A stretch of 64,000 nucleotides of DNA from Paraburkholderia aspalathi (GTDB lineage Bacteria; Pseudomonadota; Gammaproteobacteria; Burkholderiales; Burkholderiaceae), in NCBI RefSeq assembly GCF_900116445.1, contig NZ_FPBH01000006.1, positions 124,001 through 188,000 of the forward strand. The letters run 5' to 3'. The translations under genes and the position numbers were made by a program. The notes beneath the pieces were generated by a model, which was given only the letters and a program-made list of their open reading frames with translations, was not told the DNA's origin and did not search any database. Each line of letters starts with the position of its first letter. The first letter of the stretch is position 1. This document shows, piece after piece, positions 49,352 through 58,774 of the stretch.

Positions 49352-50914
49352 TTACTCCCACCCGTAGTTCGCGCGGTCGTACAGGCAGGCCAACTTCCGG
49401 AACGCTGTTGAATAATTCGAGTTGCGAAACCGGTCGGCGTGCGCCGCGAGAAATTCATGGATGACTTCGTAATCGTCACGAGTCCACTCGGTGAACGGAA
49501 GATACTGCGCCACAATCTCCGGCGTGCATCGCTGAATCATCTCCGAGACGGTCAGGTCGCGGTAGTTGCGCATGAATCCTTTCGCCAAGCTTTTCGGCTT
49601 GAATGCGGCTGGCGTCAACTGCACGTACTTGTCGACGTCGAACCCCGATGCGGCATATTCAGCAGTGGAATTGATGCCAGCAGCCCGAAGTAAGAAGAAC
49701 ACGGGCAGATAGGTGAGCCCCTTCGACAGTCGGGGCATCGCCTCCTGAAGCACACGCCCCGCTTCGTAGCCCTTGTCCTTGAAAACCAGGTCGTCGAAGA
49801 GGTCCAGTGGTGTGATGCCTCGATACCCGACGTCGCCGAGGCGGCGGCGCTCCTCCTCCTCGCGTTCAGCCGCAACACCGACGCCGACGACAAACTCAAT
49901 GTCCTGGCGCCCGTTGACCTGGTCCACGTCGACGACTACGAGTTTGCCATGCGGTTCGGTCGTCTTGACGAGCTCGTAAAGCTGTTCCTTGCAATACCGC
50001 AGCACCCGTGCCGGAATCTTCCGCTTCGTTGATTCGATGGCCTCATAAATCCCGACGAACGAACTCGCCTTGACCAGGGTGATGGGAATCTGGACCCGTT
50101 CGAGAGCGATAATGGTTTGCGAAATCGAATCGTCTTCGCCATCGCGCGCCCGCTGAACAAAAATCAGGTTGTTGTTGAGCTGCTGTAGTTTGTCCTGCCC
50201 GATGCAGGCGCAGATTGCCCGCAACAGCGAGATGATGTTGGGGTCGTTCAGAGAGTAACCCATGAAAATCACGGGATGCTCCACGAAAATCGTGATTAGC
50301 TTCGCCGCAAGGTAGGCATTGCGTTCATTGAAGTCCTGGTAGTCGTGGCTGGTGAGCACGAGACTCCGTGGCGTGTTCACGCAACCGTGAATCTTGTAGA
50401 TTTCGCCGATTGACTGCGGGTTCGAGAACAGTAGTTCGTCTTGGCCCACGTACACGCGATAGTCCGGGAACAGGGACTGCAGGAATGTGTCCCAGTTCGT
50501 GGTGATGATGCCGTCGACGTTCAGCCGGCTCAAAGCCGCAATCTCGTCGCCGTACTTGCTCTGGCTCAGGTCAGCGAGGCCAACGCTCTTGAGGTAATCG
50601 CAAATCTCGACACGAAGCGGCCCGGTCCGGTCGTAAATGTTCTTCGAGTGCTTTTCACGGCTGGCCGCGTAGTCCTCTTGAGTCCACCAGACTTCGTGGA
50701 ACTCTTCTGCCATCGTTGCTGCGACGGTCGGCAAGTCTCCGTTGGCCGAAGATAGGTAGTACTCGTACGGCTTGATGTGCCGGCAAAAGCGGCGAAGCAG
50801 GCCCGCCCAATCTTCCAATCCGAGGTATCTGCGCGAAAGTCCGGAGCCGGCAAAGAGAAAGGGACCGGCGTTATGAGCACGCAGTTGCGTTGCGAGAACT
50901 TCAGATATGGTCAT
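49352..50914 (-). CDS. SIR2-domain defence-type protein
   Basis: 520 residues. N-terminal SIR2-like domain (about 1-280) with FAGSGLSRR (21-29), TTNWD (138-142) and the catalytic-position His176 in IYKIHGC, then VIFMGYSLNDPNI. Such proteins in defence islands usually destroy NAD+ on phage infection. The C-terminal 240 residues (VVVDVDQVNGRQDIEFVVGVG; LTVSEMIQRCTPEIVAQYLPF) match no family I can name and may be the sensor. It is 170 bases after an HTH gene and 218 bases before the IrrE-macro gene, all on the minus strand. Confidence 0.85.
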   Translation of the reverse strand: MTISEVLATQLRAHNAGPFLFAGSGLSRRYLGLEDWAGLLRRFCRHIKPYEYYLSSANGDLPTVAATMAEEFHEVWWTQEDYAASREKHSKNIYDRTGPLRVEICDYLKSVGLADLSQSKYGDEIAALSRLNVDGIITTNWDTFLQSLFPDYRVYVGQDELLFSNPQSIGEIYKIHGCVNTPRSLVLTSHDYQDFNERNAYLAAKLITIFVEHPVIFMGYSLNDPNIISLLRAICACIGQDKLQQLNNNLIFVQRARDGEDDSISQTIIALERVQIPITLVKASSFVGIYEAIESTKRKIPARVLRYCKEQLYELVKTTEPHGKLVVVDVDQVNGRQDIEFVVGVGVAAEREEEERRRLGDVGYRGITPLDLFDDLVFKDKGYEAGRVLQEAMPRLSKGLTYLPVFFLLRAAGINSTAEYAASGFDVDKYVQLTPAAFKPKSLAKGFMRNYRDLTVSEMIQRCTPEIVAQYLPFTEWTRDDYEVIHEFLAAHADRFRNSNYSTAFRKLACLYDRANYGWE

Positions 50915-51086
50915 GACTCGTCGCCGGAAAAGAGGTACGGACAGCGGGGCAAAGGGATTTTAGACTGTTGCCGCTCATTGACCTCAACGTTGCTTGTTCG
51001 TAAGGCCACGGTAGATTGCTATCCATCCGTCGAAGGTGCAACCCTTCCAGTCATGTTTTTCCAAGCGGTCGTTTGTTGTTCGGACT

Positions 51087-51707
51087 TCAACGGTTCCGCC
51101 GAACGGGCACGCCTTCAAGTTCCTCGTTGTAGAGGCCGAGCCGTCGACTTGCGTTCATCATCTTGTTCAAGCCATCTCGCTGTCGGTTCTTGCTGTCTTT
51201 CCTGTAGGCGAGCAACGCCGCCTTCGAGATTCGGCGATGGCCGCCGGGAGTGCGTCGAATCTCTCCTAGGGCGCCCGAGTTAACCAGGGCGTTGAGGTGC
51301 GTGCGCGAAACGTGCAAAAGCCGTGCAGCGGATTCGCTCGTGAGTTCGTCGTCATCGCCCTCAGGTTCTTCCTGACAAGACTCGACGGCTTTTCCGGTTA
51401 CACCAGGAATGCTTCGCAGGTTCGCAGTGGTCAGTAGATGAGTTAGCAACGCTCTGCGCCGACGCGTCGACGGCCTGCGGTCCAGAAACGTCTTAACGAA
51501 CACCTTTTCCACGTAAGAGGGAAGAGCTTGTTCGAGCAACCGTTCAAGTGACTTGCGGTCCCTTCTCGCGGCGACGTCCGGTTCGACGATGAGAGTGCGC
51601 AGCTCGGTGACCAGGGAGCTTGCGAAGTCATTCAAAGCGGCACGGGCGGCCCCGAGAAGCTCGGCATCAAGTTTGTCGGTGGCAGAGTCACGAGGACGCT
51701 TGGTCAT
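51087..51707 (-). CDS. Excisionase/MerR-like HTH DNA-binding protein
   Basis: 206 residues. A helical N-terminal part (about 1-110; basic RRPSTRRRRALL) is followed by an excisionase-type HTH (about 118-165; LTSESAARLLHVSRTHLNAL and IRRTPGGHRRISKAALLAY) and a basic tail. The HTH wording is that of antitoxin-like XRE/MerR proteins that often precede PIN or other toxin genes. Here the next gene on the strand is the SIR2 protein, so it may regulate that cluster. Function is inference. Confidence 0.65.
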   Translation of the reverse strand: MTKRPRDSATDKLDAELLGAARAALNDFASSLVTELRTLIVEPDVAARRDRKSLERLLEQALPSYVEKVFVKTFLDRRPSTRRRRALLTHLLTTANLRSIPGVTGKAVESCQEEPEGDDDELTSESAARLLHVSRTHLNALVNSGALGEIRRTPGGHRRISKAALLAYRKDSKNRQRDGLNKMMNASRRLGLYNEELEGVPVRRNR

Positions 51708-52463
51708 GGAAACCTCCCGGGTCTGCTACATAGTTTAGTGAAATTCGCCAGAATCGTTAAATTCGTCAGTTCCGACCGAGCCAGGCTTCATCAGTCTGAT
51801 GGCGGTCATGTTGAACTTATGTCCCGCCGCACAATGCTTGCGATACGGGTTCTCAACGGACTACCGTGTCCAAGCGGCGCCAATGCCAAGGGGTTTTCGT
51901 ACTGCATCGGCAAGAACGCTTGCACTGAGCTTTCAAGACTGGCCACGCCCCGGATTGACGCTTCGCGCGAGCGGCTTCTCCTTTCGGTAGCTTTCCCGCG
52001 CCGAGGGGTAGGAAGGAAAGACCACTGTCGCAGCGGCGATTCCCGTCGCACCTGGCGGTCGCTCGAGCAGACCCTCCAGACCCCGGCGATGTGTAGGGGC
52101 GCGTATCAACTGGGCGACAAGTGTCGATTGCGGTCTTGTCATCACGCCGTAGGGTCGTGTAACATTTTCGTCGACCAGATACAGATGGTCGAGGTGAGAA
52201 GGGCGGCGCACCCCCACCGTGGAACGGACAGTTGGGTCCGATGGTAAAGTGCGAAAAAGTAAAAACTCACCTTTTGATTGAACGGCTGACTGAGGCCGGT
52301 GACCAAACGGTCATAAACCACGCGTCGATAACCTCCACCTCGAAGCGTCCTTTTAAAAGCCTGCTTGTTAGCGGGCTGGGATGCTTATGCTCAGAGCTTA
52401 CGGAAGCGTTTCATATCGTCGTTCGCCGACCGATTCGGCGAGCGGTCGCACGGGGTGCCTGCA
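51708..52463. other. Gap before tnsA, candidate transposon end
   Basis: About 750 bases between the HTH gene and tnsA. Tn7-like elements place one end close to tnsA, so one end should lie here. I could not find clear repeated TnsB-type binding sites or a TGT/ACA terminus matched at the far side. A 7-bp inverted repeat TCGACCA/TGGTCGA (52171-52192) is present. The plus-strand ORF 51738-52247 has no ribosome site and no recognisable protein. Confidence 0.4.
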
Positions 52464-53249
52464 ATGAGGCGCCCGCAATCCATCAAAGTCCAGTATGGCT
52501 CGCGAGAGCAACGCGTAGCGAGCGCAGACGCGGGTGTCCGGCGTGTCGCGCCGACGTTTGGTAAGGCGCTGTTCCTCACCTACAGCACGAAATCGACTGG
52601 CCAGCTCGTGGTCGAGTGCGACGCCGAGCGCCTGGTCGCTCACATGCTCACCTTGGACCCCAGAGTCCGAGCGTTCAAACCCCAGCCTTTCAAAGTCGAC
52701 TTGATTGACCGACGTCTCTTGAAGACGCCGGAAGAAGTAGTCGAGGCGCGCCTCAAGCACAAGCACCGGGAGGGGCGGAAGTTCTACACCCCGGACTTCT
52801 CGGTCGACTGGCACAACCGCCCACGAAGCATTACGGAGGTGAAAATTGAAGGGCGCGTGCTCAACGAGGAAGACGAGTTAGCACTTGAACGGGCTTCGGA
52901 AATTCTGGAGGCACACGGATACCGGTTCTCCACGGCAATAATGCCCGCCAGCCCTAAGCATCCGCTACGCAGCAACCTTCCGCTGCTCAAGAAGGCGGCC
53001 TCTCGCAGTGACCTGTGGCCTTCTCCGGAATTGCTTCGAAAAATCGAGGCGGTCTGTACCGGTCGGCGCGTGACACTACGCATGCTATGCGCTGAACTCG
53101 ACCTATCCCCCAATCTCGTACCGGCGCTGCTTGTTAGTGGCGCTGTTGGCGCCGACGTGGTGCGGAACGCCATTCACGGGGAAATGATATTGGCGCCCGC
53201 TTTGGGCGACCTGAGCCATCTTGAATTGCTCGAGGAAATCACGTTATGA
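52464..53249 (+). CDS. tnsA: TnsA-like transposon endonuclease
   Basis: 261 residues from the ATG at 52464 (MRRPQSIKVQYGS). TnsA cuts the 5' strand at transposon ends, allowing cut-and-paste movement with TnsB. The restriction-like catalytic motif is clear: FYTPDFSVDW followed by SITEVKIEGR (Asp ... Glu-x-Lys), with an upstream Glu in QLVVECDAERLV. The C-terminal part (LLRKIEAVCTGRRVTLRMLC) matches the family HTH/TnsC-binding region. The stop overlaps the tnsB start (ATGA). Confidence 0.88.
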   Translation: MRRPQSIKVQYGSREQRVASADAGVRRVAPTFGKALFLTYSTKSTGQLVVECDAERLVAHMLTLDPRVRAFKPQPFKVDLIDRRLLKTPEEVVEARLKHKHREGRKFYTPDFSVDWHNRPRSITEVKIEGRVLNEEDELALERASEILEAHGYRFSTAIMPASPKHPLRSNLPLLKKAASRSDLWPSPELLRKIEAVCTGRRVTLRMLCAELDLSPNLVPALLVSGAVGADVVRNAIHGEMILAPALGDLSHLELLEEITL

Positions 53250-55234
53250 AGCGTTCCCTGCTACATAACGACGAATTGCGCGAGCAGGGCAAGGAGACTG
53301 CGCGCTGGCAAGTGGTTGACCCGACGCCGCGCGATGGGTGGATAAAGGTATTCGACCGTGAAACGCATCAGGAGGCATACAAGGCCCTATCGGAAATCAG
53401 CGACGGCATCGCTGACGACCGGCTGGTGCTGGTCCGACATCGGGCCCCGCGTGTCAGCGCGGCGGCGCAGGATGACCCCGAACTGGACAAAGAACTGCAA
53501 GCGGCGCAGGCGTGCCTGCGCAAAGTCGAGCAGACTCAGAAGAAGTACGGAGTCAGTTTTCGAAAAGCGTGCGAGATTGCCGAGGAAGAACACAATCCTG
53601 AGGCTGACTCCGCAGACCCATTTCCGTCTCGAGCCACCCTTTATAGATATGCCGAGGCAAGACGAAATGGCTTGCCGCTGTTGCGAGGTGACAAGAACAA
53701 GGGGAATCGCAAGCAAAGGTATGACCAGCAAATCGTTGACCTGATTTGCAATGCGGCAAAAGCTCTCTTCCTGAAGCAGGGGTCAAGGTGGACTTTAGTC
53801 GACCTCGCCGAGTACGTAAATGACCGAGCCCGAGAGTCAGGGTGGCTCGCTTCAGGCAAACCCATCAGTCGCCGGTTCGTCGCGAAAACGATTCTCCTCA
53901 ATCTAAGTGCCGACCCGGAAATCGACCGGATGGACCCCAAGGACGTCGCAGCCGCGAAGTCCATCGCGAAAAACCGCATCATCGTCGCTCTGCCGTTTGA
54001 CCGGGTGGAGCAGGACGCTTTGCACTTGCCATTTGTTGTAATGACCCGGCATGGCGCGACTAGCAACGTGTACCTGGTTCATGCCATCGATTGCTGCACC
54101 GGTCTCCCCGTCGGCTGGCACATGGTAATTGGCGCCGCGACCGAGTCCGACGGACTTCGATGTGTCGAATCTATCCTGTTTTCGAAGAGGACCCGGCTGG
54201 CGAAGCTCGGTCTGGCTTACGACCTTGACGTCTTCGGCGCGCCGCACCAACTGATATTCGACAATGGCCCGGAGACAAAGGGCGAACGGATGGACAGGCT
54301 GACCCGTCTCGACATCGACCCCATGCATTGCAAATCGCGTCATGCGCACGGGAAGCCGTTCATTGAACGGCTGAACCGGTCGCTCAAGGATGCCCTGCAA
54401 ACGCTCCCCGGCTGCACCCGCGTCGACGGCAAAGATGGTCAGCGTGACCCGGTCGCGCTGGGCGACAAGCTGATGTCGGAAGAGGAACTGGAACAGTGGA
54501 TTGTCCGCTGGTATTTCGAGGACTGGGCAAATACCGAACTCGAGCGCCATGTACGCAGCGATTTCCGCGATATCACGAAGTTAGGTAGCACGCCAGCGAT
54601 GCGCTGGAAGAGCCTGACGCAGGAACACCTCTTTGCCATGCCTTTACCGCCGCCCAGGTCGGAGTGGCTAATGACGTTATACGAGCATGAAGTCAGGACC
54701 TTGAGCCGCAAGACGGGCATCTCCTGCAGAGGCTTCAATTACAAGGGGGACAACCTGCCCTACCTGCTGAACAGATACGGCGAAGTGCCACTCGGTGTGT
54801 TGGTCAACCCCGACGACTATCGGCAAATATATATCGACGATGGCCCTGACCGGCCACTTGTCGCGTTGACGGAGGAGTTTGTCGATGAGACGACACCTGC
54901 GTACTCCTTCGCTCACGTTAAGGAACTCCTTAAGGACACGATACCGATGAGTAATGAGTCACCCGTGAAAACGGCATTTCGTCGTGACGTGCATACACAT
55001 GCCATTGCATCGACGGGAACGCCAGCTTCGAAAAAGCAGAGCAAGGCCGAGAAGAATCGGGCGACCGCTAACCGCGTCAAGGAATCCATGGCCATCCGTC
55101 GCGCCGCCGAGAACCCAATCCCACCAAGGAGCGATATCCCTCGTGCGAGCGACCTAGGGTTCGAACAGCCGTCCTTCGATAATGTGCCTCCGCTGGCAGT
55201 GCTGAATCGAGTCGACGGAGAAAAACAGAAGTGA
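53246..55234 (+). CDS. tnsB: TnsB/TniA-like DDE transposase
   Basis: 662-residue transposase that joins 3' ends. N-terminal HTH domains for end binding (about 60-230), the rve/DDE core with Asp about 256 in VEQDALHLP, Asp about 339 in LIFDNGPET and Glu about 373 in FIERLN, then a Mu-type beta-barrel (LPYLLNRYGEVPLGVLVNPD) and a disordered Lys-rich tail expected to contact TnsC. The region SKKQSKAEKNR is highly charged. Overlaps tnsA and tnsC by four bases each. Confidence 0.9.
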   Translation: MKRSLLHNDELREQGKETARWQVVDPTPRDGWIKVFDRETHQEAYKALSEISDGIADDRLVLVRHRAPRVSAAAQDDPELDKELQAAQACLRKVEQTQKKYGVSFRKACEIAEEEHNPEADSADPFPSRATLYRYAEARRNGLPLLRGDKNKGNRKQRYDQQIVDLICNAAKALFLKQGSRWTLVDLAEYVNDRARESGWLASGKPISRRFVAKTILLNLSADPEIDRMDPKDVAAAKSIAKNRIIVALPFDRVEQDALHLPFVVMTRHGATSNVYLVHAIDCCTGLPVGWHMVIGAATESDGLRCVESILFSKRTRLAKLGLAYDLDVFGAPHQLIFDNGPETKGERMDRLTRLDIDPMHCKSRHAHGKPFIERLNRSLKDALQTLPGCTRVDGKDGQRDPVALGDKLMSEEELEQWIVRWYFEDWANTELERHVRSDFRDITKLGSTPAMRWKSLTQEHLFAMPLPPPRSEWLMTLYEHEVRTLSRKTGISCRGFNYKGDNLPYLLNRYGEVPLGVLVNPDDYRQIYIDDGPDRPLVALTEEFVDETTPAYSFAHVKELLKDTIPMSNESPVKTAFRRDVHTHAIASTGTPASKKQSKAEKNRATANRVKESMAIRRAAENPIPPRSDIPRASDLGFEQPSFDNVPPLAVLNRVDGEKQK

Positions 55235-56208
55235 ATCAGGCTCAGAAACTTCGGAAAAGTATCGAAGGCTGCGAACTGCAGCACCTCGCGTTTAAGGAGC
55301 ACCTCGATGTGCTCACGAGGTACATCGCGGATGCGAAAGACGGCTATGCATCACGCATCGAATGGATTGTGGGGCCATCACGCGTGGGCAAATCGATGCT
55401 CCTCAACGCGCTTGCGCGGGCCAATCCAGAATCGAAACCCGATGGCAAGCGGCGGGTGCCCGTCCTGGTTGTGCCCGTGTTGCCCAATATCTCGCCTCTG
55501 CTGCTCCCCAGCAGCGTCCTGTCTGCGTTGGGTGTTCCTCTACAGCAGAAGGGCCTTACCTCGGGGGTGATGTTCAATCGCATGGTGGACCAATTGCGAC
55601 TTGCAGCGACGCGGGTTCTATTGTTTGAAGAGGCGAGTCACCTCGTTGAACCCGGGGCCAGGGTTCCCCCGCGAGCGGCAGGAGACTGGTTCAAGTCTCT
55701 CGCAGACGCTCTCAACATCACCATCATGATGTTCGGCGTGCCTCGGCTGGCGAAACTGTTTGAGAGCAACCAACAACTGCGTCTGCGCGCTTCGGCAAAA
55801 AGGGAGTTCAGGCCTTACGACTATCGCAGCCAGTCGGACCAGACGGCGTTCGCGTCATGCGTACGCACTTACGCTGACCTGTTCAGCGAATTCGGCTGGC
55901 CCATTGAGCTTCCTCTTGGATTGCTGGTGACCCAGTGCTATCTGCTGACTGGCGGCCTGGTGGGTGTGTTGAGCAAATTCATGCAGGAACTCGCTAGCCA
56001 GCTGAGGTATGAAGCACCTCGCCCGCTGACCATGGAAGACTGCCTGCTCGCGGCCGGCGCAATCGAGGCCGCCGGACATCCGGACTTTCCCGCCTTCGTG
56101 AGGTCTGAGGTCCCACCGATTGAACTCACTACCGCTCATGCCTACGTGCTGGAGACTAACGGCATGTCGATGAAGCGCATCGTCACCCCTTCAGGAGATG
56201 TCCGATGA
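55231..56208 (+). CDS. tnsC: TnsC/TniB-like AAA+ regulator
   Basis: 325-residue AAA+ ATPase that links target choice to the transposase. Walker A GPSRVGKSML (about 48-57), Walker B VLLFEEASH (about 128-136), sensor helix region ADALNITIMMFGVPRLAKLF. At this length it is closer to the short TniB-type than to TnsC of Tn7 itself. Overlaps tniQ by four bases, so A-B-C-Q are translationally coupled. Confidence 0.88.
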   Translation: MNQAQKLRKSIEGCELQHLAFKEHLDVLTRYIADAKDGYASRIEWIVGPSRVGKSMLLNALARANPESKPDGKRRVPVLVVPVLPNISPLLLPSSVLSALGVPLQQKGLTSGVMFNRMVDQLRLAATRVLLFEEASHLVEPGARVPPRAAGDWFKSLADALNITIMMFGVPRLAKLFESNQQLRLRASAKREFRPYDYRSQSDQTAFASCVRTYADLFSEFGWPIELPLGLLVTQCYLLTGGLVGVLSKFMQELASQLRYEAPRPLTMEDCLLAAGAIEAAGHPDFPAFVRSEVPPIELTTAHAYVLETNGMSMKRIVTPSGDVR

Positions 56209-58061
56209 GCCTGGTCAGCACCTTCCCCCCGTTCGACGACGAGTCAGGATTCGGTTACTACAGGCGTCTTGCCGCGAACAATGCTCTCTGGGGATGGCGC
56301 GAGCTGGCGGGCCTCGCAAACGTGACGCGCGGCCGGAGCGCGCTTCTCGGACATCCGGACCATATCGCCGCAGAGCTGGGTCTCGACGACAAGTGGTCCC
56401 GCTTCGCAAGCCGGCAGGAAAAGCAATGCCGTAGCTGGCGGGGGCTGCATCGTTCGCAGTCCGACGCCGTATGCCCGGCATGCCTCGCCGATGAGGTGTA
56501 TCTGAGACATTACTGGGAACACGCGTATGTCACCGTCTGTCCGGTTCACAGTACGTTGCTCGTTGACCGTTGTGAGGGGTGTGGCGACCATCTTTCGACG
56601 AATCGCGAGCGCATTGAGCAATGCGCGTGTGGGCACGACCTGCGCACTTTCGTGGCCGTTGCTTCGGCGCCGTCCCAGCGTTGGTTATCCACGATGATTG
56701 CGAGCGACGGGCGTTCGTCGAGCAGTGTCTCTCCGAAGCTTCGCCACGTGAAGGTTGACGCGTTGTGCGCGCTAGTGCGAATCCTCTGCCTGCATGCCGA
56801 CCCGTCGACGCCTCCACCTCGTCGAAGCGCTGCAAGCCCGAAATCTGTTTCACACGCTGTTGAGTTCCTCGCTCCGCTCGAACGCCTGCTAGTCGACTGG
56901 CCAATGGGATTCGAAAAGCACGTCGCAGAGCGTATTGCGGCTGGCAATGCGCAAGCTCGTACGCTGAATACGCTGCTCGGGCAGTGGTATGTGTCCGCGA
57001 AAAAGATTTGCCAGGGAAATGCACTTGAGCCGTTTCTCAAAGTCGTCATCGAAGTAGCTGCCAAAAATTTCGACGGTGTGCTCGGCCTGGATGTTGCGAA
57101 GGAAATCGCAGTTGATGTCACCGAGTATGTTCGGCTTCCCGACGCAGCCAAGGGCATTGGTGTCAGTCGGGACCGACTGCTCAAGGCTGCAAATGCCGGC
57201 GAATGCATGTACCGAACTCGCCGGCTGGGCACGAGGGGGCTCGTCTACGAAATCCCGGAAGCAGAGATTGAACGCATCAATCAACGACGCAGTGAATGGG
57301 TCAGCGACACGCAGGCTTGCGAAATCGCGAAGGTGCCTCAATCGGTTCTCAATCATATGGTCCACGCTGAGGTCATTGCCGCTGACGCGAACTGGAGGCA
57401 TGACATCCACAAAGGCGGACCGATTCAGTTGCAGTCGTTACAGAGCCTGTTTGAAAACGTGAAGCGGTTCGCGAAGGACGACGCACAAAACGATGACGAG
57501 CGCATGACTCTGGCAGAGCTGACAAGCCGGCGTATGGGCGACAAGAGGGCGATTCAGACAGTCATGAAAGCTATCGCCGCCGGCAAGATGGTTGCAGTTG
57601 CTCGCGGACGCCATCTCGGCCAGATGGCGTTCCTGCGTTCCGATGTATCAGGGTACTTTGGTACACCCCTGCTCGAGTCGGGCATGTCGGTTCAGCAACT
57701 GGCGAAGTCTACCGGCTGGAAGTGGGAGAGCATTGCTTACTGGATAAACGTTGGCTTGCTGGAGTCGCGGGAAATCATGCTGCGCGGGCAACCATGCCGA
57801 GTTGTATCACCTCAACACCTGCTTGCGTTTCGGCAAACCTACGTCCCGCTTGCCGACCTCGCAAAAGCCATGGGTACCACGTCATCATCGCTTTCCACCA
57901 CGCTCACCGGCGTCGATATTGTCGGGGCACTGTTGTTGTCGAACGGTTCCAGAAGAGGCGGTCTTGTTCTAATGGCCGACATCGGACGACTGGCGGTCGT
58001 CGGTGCGCGGGCCAGACGTGCCTTTGCTTCGGCGGACTCTGGTAGCCAATCACTGACATAG
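56205..58061 (+). CDS. tniQ: TniQ/TnsD-like target-selection protein
   Basis: 618-residue TniQ family protein. Classic N-terminal part: FPPFDDESGFGYYRRLAANN, LHRSQSDAVCPACL with CxxC at 90-93, YVTVCPVHSTLLVDRCEGCG (second Cys/His set) and CACGHDL. The C-terminal 330 residues carry several helix-turn-helix-like segments (LPDAAKGIGVSRDRLLKA; MTLAELTSRRMGDKRAIQ; MSVQQLAKSTGWKWESIAYW). As the only TniQ in the operon it probably recognises a fixed DNA target site as TnsD does. The target was not identified. Confidence 0.86.
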   Translation: MSLVSTFPPFDDESGFGYYRRLAANNALWGWRELAGLANVTRGRSALLGHPDHIAAELGLDDKWSRFASRQEKQCRSWRGLHRSQSDAVCPACLADEVYLRHYWEHAYVTVCPVHSTLLVDRCEGCGDHLSTNRERIEQCACGHDLRTFVAVASAPSQRWLSTMIASDGRSSSSVSPKLRHVKVDALCALVRILCLHADPSTPPPRRSAASPKSVSHAVEFLAPLERLLVDWPMGFEKHVAERIAAGNAQARTLNTLLGQWYVSAKKICQGNALEPFLKVVIEVAAKNFDGVLGLDVAKEIAVDVTEYVRLPDAAKGIGVSRDRLLKAANAGECMYRTRRLGTRGLVYEIPEAEIERINQRRSEWVSDTQACEIAKVPQSVLNHMVHAEVIAADANWRHDIHKGGPIQLQSLQSLFENVKRFAKDDAQNDDERMTLAELTSRRMGDKRAIQTVMKAIAAGKMVAVARGRHLGQMAFLRSDVSGYFGTPLLESGMSVQQLAKSTGWKWESIAYWINVGLLESREIMLRGQPCRVVSPQHLLAFRQTYVPLADLAKAMGTTSSSLSTTLTGVDIVGALLLSNGSRRGGLVLMADIGRLAVVGARARRAFASADSGSQSLT

Positions 58062-58074
58062 ATAGGAGGATGCC

Positions 58075-58209
58075 GTGCGGTACGTTCCAGACGATTTTCA
58101 TCGTGAATCGTACGACGCGTCGTTAGCCGGCTCGCAGCCTGCAGCGGAACGAGCTCGAGTTGCGCGAAAAACGCCCGTTCCTCTCAGATGCGACGAGGGC
58201 CTGACATGA
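58075..58209 (+). CDS. 44-residue small protein coupled to the HAD gene
   Basis: A GTG start at 58075 is preceded by GGAGGA at ideal spacing. The frame runs 44 codons (VRYVPDDFHRESYDAS ... PVPLRCDEGLT) and its stop overlaps the ATG of the HAD gene (ATGA), so translation is plausible. Short for a track of long ORFs. No family recognised; may be a leader for coupled translation of the HAD gene. Confidence 0.45.
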   Translation: MRYVPDDFHRESYDASLAGSQPAAERARVARKTPVPLRCDEGLT

Positions 58210-58709
58210 GACAGGTGCTTTTTCTCGACTATGACGGCGTGCTGCATCGAGGCGATAGCTACGTTACACCACATGGCGTTGTTAGCAGCGCACCAGACAC
58301 GATTCAACTATTCGAATTTGCGCCGACGTTACTTGAGCTGCTTGAGCCGTGTCCGCAAATCGAAATTGTCCTTTCAACCGACTGGTGTCTCCGCTTTGGA
58401 TTTGAGCATGCGCGCGATTCGATTCCCCTGGAGGGTCTGCGCCAGCGCGTGACCGGCGCTACTTACGAAGCAGAGCTCGAGGATTCAGCGTTATGGCCGA
58501 CCCGTCAGCGAGGTGTCCAGATTCTCCGCTATGTCCGGCGTCACAGCATTGTGTCGTGGCTGGCTGTCGACGACCGGCTCGATGGATTTCAGGGTTACTA
58601 CGACCGGCTGGTTCACTGTCAGACCGATTCGGGACTGGGCGACCGGGCTGTCATCGAACTGTTCAGCTCGCGTCTGGCTGAGCGATTTGGCGGGAGGCCT
58701 CTTGTCTGA
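58206..58709 (+). CDS. HAD-superfamily phosphatase-like protein
   Basis: 167 residues from the ATG at 58206. HAD motif I is explicit (LFLDYDGVLHRGD; the nucleophile and acid/base Asp residues), a Thr/Ser in LSTDWC (motif II position) and acidic motif III/IV near WLAVDDRLDG. It resembles the HAD domain found in RNA-repair fusion proteins. No signal peptide. It sits 144 bases after tniQ, as a cargo gene. Substrate unknown. Confidence 0.75.
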   Translation: MRQVLFLDYDGVLHRGDSYVTPHGVVSSAPDTIQLFEFAPTLLELLEPCPQIEIVLSTDWCLRFGFEHARDSIPLEGLRQRVTGATYEAELEDSALWPTRQRGVQILRYVRRHSIVSWLAVDDRLDGFQGYYDRLVHCQTDSGLGDRAVIELFSSRLAERFGGRPLV

Positions 58710-58774
58710 ATTCTTGTTGTTGGCCTTTTGGTCAAGCTGATATTGGAACTCTAAATCCGATTATGGAGACGACA

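Noticed and set aside
51738..52247. ORF containing SYCIGKN, resembling the MnmE C-terminus CIGK, as a possible attachment-site relic
   Set aside because: Only about 11 of 12 bases match TGTATCGGCAAG, which is expected by chance in 64 kb, and nothing else nearby supports it.
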